From: JAVBSC01 sp031547305 | GTDB taxonomy: Bacteria; Desulfobacterota; Desulfovibrionia; Desulfovibrionales; Desulfovibrionaceae | Assembly: GCA_031547305.1 (NCBI GenBank) | Contig: JAVBSC010000025.1 | Location: 1 to 54,607 of the forward strand | Length of the DNA: 54,607 nucleotides | Direction: 5' to 3' | Shown: piece after piece, positions 38,601 to 43,503 of the stretch | How positions within the stretch are numbered: the stretch's first letter is position 1 | Layout of the letters: each line of letters begins with the position of its first letter | Made by a program: the position numbers and the translations under genes | The notes under the pieces: generated by a model | Told to the model about the DNA's origin: nothing | What the model saw: only the letters and a program-made list of their open reading frames with translations | The model's database searches: none

Positions 38601-39744
38601 CCTGGTGGACGATCCGCCCATGCCGACGGATGACGCGCGCGCCATAGGCACGGAAGCCCGCGCCCCCATTGCCGGCAACGTCCTGAGCAACGACTTCGAC
38701 CACGAAGGACCGCTCACGGTGATCAGTTCCGGGGCGGCCCAGGCCAAGTACGGCGCCCTGACCATCAACGCGGACGGCGGCTATTCCTACACGGTCAACC
38801 GCGCCCACCCGCTGCTGGCCGCTATGAAGGCGGGCGAGACCGCGCTGGAGGAAATCAGCTACACGGTGCGGGATTCCGGCGGGTTCACGGCCACGGCTGT
38901 CCTGCGCATTACGATCGTCAAGGAAGCCCCGCCCGTGGTCATCATCGAGGACGGCAAGGACAAGGATAAAGGCCAGCGGGATGAAATGCCCGGCGCGCCG
39001 CCGCCGGTTCTGCCGCCGCCCGCCCCCCTGCCCGGCTCCGGCCTGGATCTGACCACGGACAAGCCTGTGGTGCGCGAGGTGGAGTCCGTCCGGCGGGCGC
39101 TGGAATCCTCGCTGGACAGCAACGTGGCCGGGCTTGGACAAACTCTGTCCAACCTGTACACGGGCCACGAGCGGCCGGTAATCACCCTCACCGGCCGCAT
39201 GGACGACCAGGTTGTCTACGCCGGCTACCTCCAGACGGTCAGCCTGCCCAAGGATCTGTTCCGGCACTCCCGGGACGAGGAACTGTTCTTCGAAGCGGCC
39301 ACGTCCGACGGCTCGCCCCTGCCCGAGGGGATCATCTGGAACGGCAGAACCTGCACCTTCAACTGCAACGTCAAGGTGGCCGTGGACAAGCCCGTGGATC
39401 TGATCATCACGGCCAGGGACAGGCACAACAATACCGCCAAGGCGGTCTTCAGGCTGAACGTGGTGGATCCCTCAGCCGTTCAGCCCGGAGCCGGCAGGCC
39501 GGAAACCGAACCGCGCGACAACAGGCTCCCGGACGGACCGGACCAGCCGGAGGGCGCGCAAGTCCTGAACAAGGCTGACGGGGCCGCAAGCCGCCCGTTG
39601 CTGGCGGAACCTGTAAATGCGGATGCCGCTGAAACGGATGAGGCCGCAGCCGGGGCCATGCCCCTTGATGAGTTGATCGCCAGGAGCGGGCAGCAGGCCA
39701 TGTTCCACAAGGCCCTGGAATGCCTGAATCGCTTGTGTGGTTAA
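26641..39744 (+). CDS. giant LEPR-XLL protein with CSPG/cadherin-like and VCBS-type repeats (4367 residues)
   Basis: A very large, acidic, predicted surface or secreted protein. Residues 1-31 are Lys/Arg-rich and 36-44 read LEPRLVFDA, the LEPR-XLL motif known from the N-termini of giant repeat proteins; no ordinary signal peptide is seen. About two dozen Ig-like repeats follow, most ending in a VNDAP-type linker. The first half has CSPG/NG2-type repeats (e.g. VNNGRIQYKHDGSE and VDSGYIYYQHNSSE); residues about 1990-3820 form a tandem array described separately. Near the C-terminus are a VCBS-type repeat (NVLSNDFDHEGPLTV), a Pro-rich linker (~4120), a dystroglycan-type cadherin domain with a CTFNC pair, and a tail ending CLNRLCG. 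I see no RTX nonapeptides or LPXTG. The gene heads the export-like cluster that follows. Adhesion is a reasonable inference but unproven. Confidence 0.88.
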   Translation: MAAKKFAKFIDDIRTSKKQSRKSKDPVALHSMLLALEPRLVFDASLPAAAEAVDNHDPQAAGQTDALASQTHSHAMAEASKDSPAAPELDSHDNLIAQTDTRDGFHNLLRGFGDISLMGTSSWSEASEVKFTGTFTMNEDGTYTFGARGLELIDPDSADFKITLSVEHGRLDLSYVAGLVDNQYVWSADHRSVSFAGDKTVVQLALDSLKYTPDADWNGTDTLTVLVSDEANDNQEFTQALTVTPVPDKPDFLDKDTLPPAGQVDEDAPTVLKLNHGTLEAPVWKPLGIADPDGTGDIYDLTLTVKNGTLTGTWDSAITSGDTTTYTLANKSLGEVNGILAGLEFTGAKDFYGKAELRVDVLDRACPLNDNTLSKTFEVNVLPVNDTPTLDPAGQAETGKQLHIAEVGADGKTAAEGVFDLSHFNKAWTNAMLPDGDGNLALFDVDNNLHQLVVKVESTPLGGTLWRKIGGDWVKLGAGSTFSLWDVYKGNVKYSHDPAKQVRDARYAGSEHDSFAYSIQDGAGGEASGTVHVALTPVNQEPTVEVKKIPGLIERLDGTWVTDALGNQVINYTIWAYEGEQGVPFAFTVTDPDQALGADFTVRFSQLPDPNYGCFWYSGDNGATYQKVTTSTAISLEAMQAGYLRFSHSGRESATGNFTFKVEVTDDGGGEGPAGKNTVEVTLGMNIRPNNDHPEWAGAVAGKWSDLEESLSVDGGRTITIDNTTLNATDRDSSNQNITYTVSYDNTVGRLLYSLGGGNYRLINSGEKVSQTDVNSGKVLWWFQGDADVQTDLTFTVRDGSITATPVPSDAEQEAAPGGLAWPYAGPSASGWEHGSGAHEGGIGAWVDQGDGSHKWTPTVFTLHLSAVNIPSGGGTPSQTFVDPDPHFESPSNHTATLDEGNRTRITAGMLHAWFVNRTTGLVIDPADSNGDPSKLVYRIQDTPDDGWIMRSTDGVSFTHLGLYGSFTQKDVDSGYIYYQHNSSENFSDTFAFSVSDGRTEVKSSPTSTTFYFNLDMTPVNDTPETHEGVDVQVKEHDTPNADRLTPGGTVKITTQNIAVSDVDGSGDKTGLATYSTKNALYIVITELPEHGKLYYDGVEITKALSGADLASARNSGGYKDWADNSPAYMNGIIIIKVTDLAGAASKLSYRHDGTENFYDGFKYIVTDNMGIVRGDPAHDGGSVNGREQTVNVVVTPVNDIPERAHADTKLTVDEEGSGTLNSGHISFADPDGTPAAIQFIITELPKWGELSLNGKVLGVNGVFTQEDVNNGRIQYKHDGSEHHSDSFKYKVSDSIHTSTDSIFSIAINPINDAPTLSVRDTVYVESIAGGIIINDIRITDPDYGDNNKYDGAADTGVVHNVVTVDLALSTTTPGLDLSKVFLYFWNGNAFSPDNTGIATRTAASYRLTGTLEQIQTWLHQVKIQSDPTGGQAGTAYDPNGDIKVTVTVHDGKPDGLGGWTNPNGGQDLTDQVYDVSKPITVYISPVNDAPAIDAASPATLTVGEDSGAVAVKNDGNPIKITDSDAFDRGGNKIVLTAEHGNLYYTALAGPTITGQGTKTVTITGTLKQINDVLATLTYKPGADYNGPESIVYKYYDNANSGDLPNNVSNTNQDLYGQAFKYNTSRKDDTNNDIWGLGVSGKIAMTVTPVNDAPAITAPTEIFIRSPLLFSGLDALDNPVAISLYDLDLHPDKSGTGSAKVDQLTLTLEIQGAGNGWLKLTDAQIAAVGASKGACLNDGDPAHYTTLVLTGTEAGLNTLLGQLQYDRANWDATNPVTIKITASDKLSADGKSNGAPDTVNSLKEATHLLIINCSNKNDAPSVAMPPLGWNISEDDGAAKIFASNPALIVLNDPDTFGGQIYVKISVDVGELGVTQAELTAAGFKFGGDPALRDAFKISDDKKTVYFKAPLDILNAALKQITYKAPAEYNGQAQVTVYAHDLGLWGDKPAGTVPVPGDNPFNLSDTQPHKDQYEGLAVTQTGNISITAINDAPTNVRNSAYFWGGANDANNKAQGDFEDTAANAWTGKTVQELFDGLLGDTADSQKDTTYNPNNPAGSDSNVLAGVVIVGNAANAATQGVWQYSTDNGANWNTISTTTSLSNGIYLDKTALIRFQALGNFNGTPGNLTVRLADDSAADAAHGNPAAPLNGATGVDLSGVNTGGNTRYSAANMTLATFVRAVNDAPVASGNAALAAVNEDSANPAGNTVTNLFGGNFSDATDNRTGFGGSSANGLGGVVIIGNTADAATQGKWQYFDGTWKDIPTDFSGIKGLYLTAATKIRFLPEGDFNGAPGKLTAYLADNSAADAAHGNAAAPALGAYVDLSNASDRGGTTRYSTATVDLAASVTAVNDAPLVTGGDLTKTLPSIIEDAATAGNSGALVSTLFGGNFDDSRDAVTGGSTSNAFEGVLLTGNTSTSAQGYWQYNDNSGGGWKNIPTGLSNTNGFALKASWSVRFSPATDWKGEPGQLTARLIDSSAAATGNPAADYSGAAYAISGLGGVTRYSTGTMTLGISVTSVNDAPAIVSGKTTVTRNHTEDTTTNTTVDTLFGPSFSDAADARGTPDDSSAFAGIIIISNAATAAQGVWEYSTDGLTWTAVGTRGATDGLYLSKDTQLRFTPEADYNGTLGTLQARLVEAGASYATGDAGLDVSGVNSGGATHVSAGAVTIDGSISAVNDAPVATGDTALPAVNEDSPNPAGDTVGNLFGGNFNDGLDNSNGSTANGLGGVVVVGNTANAATQGKWQYFDGTWKDIPASLNASSGLYLTVATNIRFLPNGDYNGTPGKLTVYLADDNSSTAAPALGATVNLSNASSRGGITRYSTASVDLTTSVTPVNDAPAASGAATLAPVHEDSADPAGNTVGGLFGGNFNDNKDNSDASAANSLAGVVIASNTADAATQGKWQYFDGTWKDIPTDFSAIKGLYLDAAAKIRFLAAGDFNGTPGKLTVYLADDNTFTAVPATGANVDLSNASSRGGTTRYSSASVELATSIAAVNDAPGIKNGNTAALGGITEDPAANNGGLVSAIFGSHFDDSTDSVTSAVSGGSSPNNLEGVLITGNTAAAAEGAWQYNDGSGWKDIPDVAVGQGFAIKADWSVRFSPAQDWKGAPGQLTVRLIDSSPTVAGNPAASYGGATAHNISGFGGVTRYSSDTMTLGISVSGVNDAPTIVAGKDTVTQNHTEDSLTTTTVNALFGNSLSDAADARGTPDDSSAFAGVIITGNAAAPAQGVWEYSTDGLNWQAVGTRTTADGLYLAANTQLRFTPAADYNGTLGTLQARLVEAGASYATGTANIDVSGTNSGGATHISADAVSITGTIAKVNDAPVALNPGTAIDYAVDEDGLPAGDTAGSLFGGRFSDSADARYNTGSNPAGSTADSLAGIIVKSAASDPAKGVWQYSNDGVNWNSLTAGMFVRATDKIRFLPAPDYNGAPGELQAHLVENSGAYSGALPASGSDASASLGATGGTTPISAGFLTLKPTVRAVNDAPTALNPNTPIDYVVAEDSRPAGDSVAALFGGRFSDARDDKHDASANPSGSLAAGLAGIIVESAAGDPVKGVWQYSNDGVNWNSLTAGMFIRATDKIRFLPARDWNGAPGELKAHLVENTGAFASPPASGSQASLAGVGGATPVSARALTLKATVTPVNDAPLWDGSKFSPVGPASGDKYIYQGPMLVDRDNPSSPGNRLSTTIDAAIRGAFLDSADAVPDGSSADGFKGVWAVGILGPGQLGKWQYYDGMAWRDISGLSESNAVFIKAGTQIRFAYDASYQIPVGVMPHSALKVALADSSDTTARNTGERGDVSRRGGATAVSEQIVGLMVAVLPRNYLPEFSGGPAAPVRITEGDGPVVLAPNIGVSDTNLDHAQNTDRWKGASVTIQREGGPNGADRFGSSGALGGLTQGGKLVYNGVTLGEVSKNSGGTLKLTFNENANSRLVSEVLRLITYANSSRNPEPSVALIWTVDDGNYQQNGFYPQGLNPRGKDSGTGTLRQVVDITLVDDPPMPTDDARAIGTEARAPIAGNVLSNDFDHEGPLTVISSGAAQAKYGALTINADGGYSYTVNRAHPLLAAMKAGETALEEISYTVRDSGGFTATAVLRITIVKEAPPVVIIEDGKDKDKGQRDEMPGAPPPVLPPPAPLPGSGLDLTTDKPVVREVESVRRALESSLDSNVAGLGQTLSNLYTGHERPVITLTGRMDDQVVYAGYLQTVSLPKDLFRHSRDEELFFEAATSDGSPLPEGIIWNGRTCTFNCNVKVAVDKPVDLIITARDRHNNTAKAVFRLNVVDPSAVQPGAGRPETEPRDNRLPDGPDQPEGAQVLNKADGAASRPLLAEPVNADAAETDEAAAGAMPLDELIARSGQQAMFHKALECLNRLCG
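32605..38098 (+). repeat. tandem array of about eleven 157-190-residue repeats inside the giant gene
   Basis: Boundaries, taken at the NDAP codons, fall at 32605, 33181, 33685, 34189, 34660, 35137, 35614, 36115, 36586, 37075 and 37555. Units are 471-576 bp. Each has an LFGG.F.D element, a variable WQY or WEY core, RF.P..D.NG.PG.L and a closing RGG/GG.TR.S. By the core motif units 2-10 fall into classes: a (GKWQYFDGTWKDIP), b (WQYND), c (GVWEYSTDGL), d (GVWQYSNDGVNW). The order is a-b-c-a-a-b-c-d-d. Units 2-4 (1479 bp) and 6-8 (1449 bp) repeat the same a-b-c order, implying duplication of a three-unit block. Confidence 0.85.
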
Positions 39745-39785
39745 AAAACCGAGTTTCGGAAACCATAACTTAGAGGTAGAACTCG

Positions 39786-41333
39786 ATGCGCTTTTACCCG
39801 TTGGCTCTACTCGCTCTTGTCGCCCTTCTTTCCCAGGCCTGCGCGCTCAAGCCGGACCCCATGACCCTGGCGGAACACCAGCAGCGCGTGGCCGAGGATA
39901 AACAGAGGCTCTACGAAGGCCAGGACCCACTGGAAGGCCCCCTGACTCTGGAAATGGCCATCGCCAGGGCCCTGAAGTACAACTACGACCACCGGCTGGC
40001 GGTTATGGAGGCGGTGTTCCACGACCAGCAGCTCACGGCGGCCACTTACGCCATGCTGCCCAAGCTGGCGGCCAACGCCGGGTACAGCGCCCGCGACAAC
40101 GAGCTGGCTTCTTCATCCATTTCCTACAAAACCCGCCAGCAGACTCTGGAACCGTCTGTTTCTTCGGACAAAGAACGGACCACGGCGGACCTTACTTTGA
40201 GCTGGACCGTGCTGGACTTCGGGCTCAGCTACTTCCAGGCCAAACAACAGGCGGACCGCCTGCTGATCATGCGGGAGCGCAAGCGCCGCGTGGTCAACAA
40301 CATGGTCAAGGAAGTGATCGCGGCCTACTGGAAGGCCGTAACCGCCGACCGCCTGCTGCCCCTGGTGGACAAAGCCCTGGACGAATCCCGCCTGGCTCTG
40401 GATTCCTACAAGGCCATCCAGGCGGAGCGTCTTTCACCGCCCCTGGAAACCCTGGACCAACACCGGGATCTGCTCACCATAGTCAGCCAGTTGCGGCGCA
40501 TCCAGGCGGACCTGCATATGTCGCGCATCAAGCTGGCCGCCCTGATCAACGTGCCCCTGGGCCGGACTTTCAATGTGGCCGTTCCGGACGAGCGCCTGCT
40601 CACCCCGCCTCCCCTGGCCGCCTCCGTGGACGAACTGGAGGACAAGGGCCTGGCCCTGCGGCCGGATCTGCGCGAGGAAGCCTACCAGGAACGCATTGAT
40701 AAAACCGAGGTGCGCAAGGAAATCCTGCGCATGATTCCCGGCGTGTCGCTTTTCGCCGGCTGGAACTATGACGGCAACAGCTTCCTGGTGCATGAAAGCT
40801 GGGCGGAAATAGGCGCGCGGGCCACCATGAACCTGTTCAACCTGATCACCGGCCCCATGCAGATCCAGGCCGCCAACACCAAAGTGGACGTCACCCGCAC
40901 GCGCCGCCTGGCCCAGACCGTGGCCGCCCTGGTCCAGATAAACCTGAGCTATTACCAGTACAAGCAGGCGCTGGAAGATTACGCCTATTCCAAGGAACTG
41001 AACGGCATAGAGGAGAAAATCCTGGGCGTGGCCCGGAACGAGGCCAATCTGGAAGCCCAAAGCAAGCTGGCCATAATCCGCCGCTCCGTAAGCGCGGTGC
41101 GCGCCCAGATTGAGCACGACCGCAGCCTTTCGGACATTTACCTGTACTGGGGCAATATGTACTTCTCTCTGGGCGGGGATCTGGCCCCCCAAAGTTTTGC
41201 CGGCGAGGATCTGCCCAGCATGTCCGTGGCCGTGCGCAAACAGATGGACTTGTGGTGGTCCGGCGCCATGCCCTTTGAACAGTCTGAAGCTGCGGAACCC
41301 GCCGCTCTGGATGACAAAATCGCGGTGCGGTGA
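39786..41333 (+). CDS. TolC-family outer-membrane channel lipoprotein of the giant-protein cluster
   Basis: A 515-residue outer-membrane factor. The N-terminus (LALLALVALLSQAC, C19) looks like a lipoprotein signal, though Ser at -3 is not the usual Leu. Two coiled-coil halves follow, e.g. LTLEMAIARALKYNYDHRLA and a second near VAALVQINLSYYQYKQALED. The sequence is distinct from the NodT-type channel at 20611. It lies 41 nt after the giant gene with a GAGGT ribosome site, and its stop overlaps the next gene. The likely role is the exit duct for the giant protein or for a processed product. Confidence 0.85.
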   Translation: MRFYPLALLALVALLSQACALKPDPMTLAEHQQRVAEDKQRLYEGQDPLEGPLTLEMAIARALKYNYDHRLAVMEAVFHDQQLTAATYAMLPKLAANAGYSARDNELASSSISYKTRQQTLEPSVSSDKERTTADLTLSWTVLDFGLSYFQAKQQADRLLIMRERKRRVVNNMVKEVIAAYWKAVTADRLLPLVDKALDESRLALDSYKAIQAERLSPPLETLDQHRDLLTIVSQLRRIQADLHMSRIKLAALINVPLGRTFNVAVPDERLLTPPPLAASVDELEDKGLALRPDLREEAYQERIDKTEVRKEILRMIPGVSLFAGWNYDGNSFLVHESWAEIGARATMNLFNLITGPMQIQAANTKVDVTRTRRLAQTVAALVQINLSYYQYKQALEDYAYSKELNGIEEKILGVARNEANLEAQSKLAIIRRSVSAVRAQIEHDRSLSDIYLYWGNMYFSLGGDLAPQSFAGEDLPSMSVAVRKQMDLWWSGAMPFEQSEAAEPAALDDKIAVR

Positions 41334-42148
41334 ATACATTTATGAGCATCAATAAATTCCGTCTGCCGGCCGGGCTGCTTTGTCTTGTTCTGGGGCTTTG
41401 CGCCGGCCGGGCTTTGAGCGCAACGGAAACTCCGGAAGCCCAAACTCAGTCCGCCGCCGGAGCGCCTGTGTTGCCGCCCGGCCCGCGCATCAAGGTCACG
41501 GCGCTGCGCCAGACCGTGCTCTCCAGCCAGATGTCCGGCCATATCGCCCTGTTGGAGGCGCGCGACGGCGATGCCTTCACCAAGGGCCAGCCCCTGGTCC
41601 GGCTGGACTGCGCCGTGCCCACGGCGCAGCTCAGGCGGGCCGAAGCCTCGGTGCAAAAAGCCGTGGCCCTTTACAACACCACCAAAAAACTGGCGGCTCT
41701 GAACTCGCGCAGCCAGCTTGAGCTGGCCGTGGCCCGGGCGGAAGCGGACCAGGCGGCGGCCGAGGCGACCGTGGCCCGGATCATGGTGGAGCGCTGCACT
41801 GTGGCCGCCCCGTTTGCCGGCAGGGTTTCCGAACGCCTGGTTCAGCAAAGCCAGTTTGTCAATGAAGGCCAGCCGTTGCTGGAAATTCTGGACCCTACGG
41901 ATCTGGAGCTGGAATTCATCGTGCCATCGCTCTGGCTGCCCTGGTTCACCCCCGGCTACGAGTTTCAGGTGCGCATAGACGAAACCCAGAGCACCCACCG
42001 GGCCAGGCTGGTCCGGCTCAGCGGCAAGGTGGACGCGGTCAGCCAGTCCATAAAAGCCTATGCCGTGTTCGCGGATAAAGACGCCAGGCCGTTGCCCGGC
42101 ATGAGCGGCGAAGCGCTGGTGACGCCGCCGGACCAGCGGGGAAAATAG
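41330..42148 (+). CDS. small periplasmic adaptor (HlyD/RND membrane-fusion-like)
   Basis: A 272-residue exported protein with a hydrophobic N-terminal signal (about 10-30). The lipoyl half-motifs QMSGHIALLEARDGDAFTKG and CTVAAPFAGRVSERLV flank an alpha-hairpin (about 100-150), and a short beta-barrel follows. It lacks the long membrane-proximal domain of full-size adaptors, so it is shorter than RND partners (about 380). GTG at 41330 overlaps the tolC-like stop (GTGA), as in the mdt operon; ATG at 41342 is an alternative start. The gene ends 2 nt before the next start. Confidence 0.82.
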   Translation: MNTFMSINKFRLPAGLLCLVLGLCAGRALSATETPEAQTQSAAGAPVLPPGPRIKVTALRQTVLSSQMSGHIALLEARDGDAFTKGQPLVRLDCAVPTAQLRRAEASVQKAVALYNTTKKLAALNSRSQLELAVARAEADQAAAEATVARIMVERCTVAAPFAGRVSERLVQQSQFVNEGQPLLEILDPTDLELEFIVPSLWLPWFTPGYEFQVRIDETQSTHRARLVRLSGKVDAVSQSIKAYAVFADKDARPLPGMSGEALVTPPDQRGK

Positions 42149-42150
42149 CC

Positions 42151-43503
42151 ATGCCCCCTGCCAGACGCCCGGAAGACCCGCAAGCCGCCCTGGTGCGCCT
42201 GGGGCTCCTGCTGCAATTGCAGCGCCGGGCCAGGCAGGCGGAAGAGCGCGAACTGCCCTTTATTCTGGTCAATGAAACCCGAGTTCTTGCCCCCTACCGC
42301 CAGGCCGTGTTCTGGCAGGCCGGGCGGGACGGAATATGGAAGGCCGCCGCTGTTTCCGGCCTGGCCAGCCCGGACCCCGGCGCGCCCTTTGTTTTGTGGC
42401 TGGAAGCCGTGGCCAGGGCCATGCGCAAAACTCCGGAACACGCTTCCGCCGGCCCTTTCGGCCCGGACATGCTGCCGCCGGACCTGGCCAGGGACTGGGC
42501 GGACTGGCTGCCCCCGGCCGGGCTCTGGCTGCCCCTGCGCGCCGGGGACAATCTTGTGGGCGCCCTGGCCCTGCTGCGCGACGAACCGTTCCAGAACAGC
42601 GAAATGGAGTTGCTCAGCCATCTGGCGGAATCCTGCGCCCAGCGCCTGGCCCCCCAGGCCGCGTCCGCCGGCCTGGGGGGCAAACTGCCGTCCATAAAAA
42701 ACAAAAAGCTCTGGCTGCTGGCGGCCTTGTGCCTTGCCCTGCTTTTTCCTGTCCGCCAGTCCGTGCTGGCCCCGGCGGAAGTCACCCCCCTGCGTCCGGC
42801 GCATATCCGGGCCAGCCTGGACGGGGTAATCAAAAGCTTTTTTGTGCGGCCCAACCAGCCGGTCGCGGCCGGGGATAAAATCCTGGATCTGGAAGACGAC
42901 CAATTGCGCACCCGCCTGGTGGTGGCCCAGAAAAACCTGGAAATCGCCAGGGCGGAATTGCAGCAGACCCAGCAGCTAAGCCTGGCGGACCCGCGCAGCA
43001 AAATCCGCCTGCCCATGCTTCAAGGCCGGGCGGAGCAACTGGCCGCGGAAGTGGCCCTTGTGGAATCCCAGCTCGCCCGTGTAATCATTGTAAGCCCGGT
43101 GGGCGGCGTGGCCGTGCTGGATGATCCGGATCAATGGCTCGGCCGGCCGGTCAGCCTGGGGCAGAAGATCATGGAAGTGGCGGATCCCGCCCTGGTCCAA
43201 CTGGAAATAAGCCTGCCCATGAGCGAGACCCTGCCCCTGAACCTGGGCGACAGCCTGCTCTTTTTCCCGAACATCAGCCCGCACGCGCCCCTGCCCGGCA
43301 CGCTGGCCTTCATCGGCTACCAGGCCGCGGAAACGCCGGGCGCCGGCCTGGCCTTCACCCTGCGCGCCCAATTCGCTCCGGAATCCCCCCTGCCGCGCCT
43401 GGGCCTGCGCGGCACGGCCAAATTGTACGGCCAGCGGGCGCCCCTGGCCGCCCTGCTTCTGCGCAGGCCTTTTCTTCAGGTGCGGCAATGGCTGGGCCTG
43501 TAA
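42151..43503 (+). CDS. GAF-like domain fused to HlyD-type adaptor
   Basis: A 450-residue bitopic protein. Residues 1-165 have no signal peptide and resemble a GAF-type sensory fold (LPFILVNETRVLAPYRQAVF, WLPLRAGDNLVGALALLRD, NSEMELLSHLAESCAQRL), so this half should be cytoplasmic. One membrane span follows (about 186-203), then a periplasmic HlyD-like part: lipoyl half-motifs IRASLDGVIKSFFVRPNQPV and VIIVSPVGGVAVLDDP, a short coiled coil and a beta-barrel domain. The fusion could let cytoplasmic signals gate export. The ligand is unknown and the GAF assignment is from pattern only. It is coupled with its neighbours (2-nt gap before; overlaps the next gene by 16 nt). Confidence 0.75.
   Translation: MPPARRPEDPQAALVRLGLLLQLQRRARQAEERELPFILVNETRVLAPYRQAVFWQAGRDGIWKAAAVSGLASPDPGAPFVLWLEAVARAMRKTPEHASAGPFGPDMLPPDLARDWADWLPPAGLWLPLRAGDNLVGALALLRDEPFQNSEMELLSHLAESCAQRLAPQAASAGLGGKLPSIKNKKLWLLAALCLALLFPVRQSVLAPAEVTPLRPAHIRASLDGVIKSFFVRPNQPVAAGDKILDLEDDQLRTRLVVAQKNLEIARAELQQTQQLSLADPRSKIRLPMLQGRAEQLAAEVALVESQLARVIIVSPVGGVAVLDDPDQWLGRPVSLGQKIMEVADPALVQLEISLPMSETLPLNLGDSLLFFPNISPHAPLPGTLAFIGYQAAETPGAGLAFTLRAQFAPESPLPRLGLRGTAKLYGQRAPLAALLLRRPFLQVRQWLGL

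Noticed and set aside
26641..39744. RTX toxin or LapA-type adhesin with a type I signal
   Set aside because: No GGxGxDxLx nonapeptides at the C-terminus and no ABC exporter gene in the cluster.
43134..43487. N-terminal extension of the M50 gene
   Set aside because: It overlaps the GAF/HlyD gene in another frame and reads as Pro/Ala/Arg-rich shadow sequence. The ATG at 43488 has a ribosome site and starts the recognisable protein.
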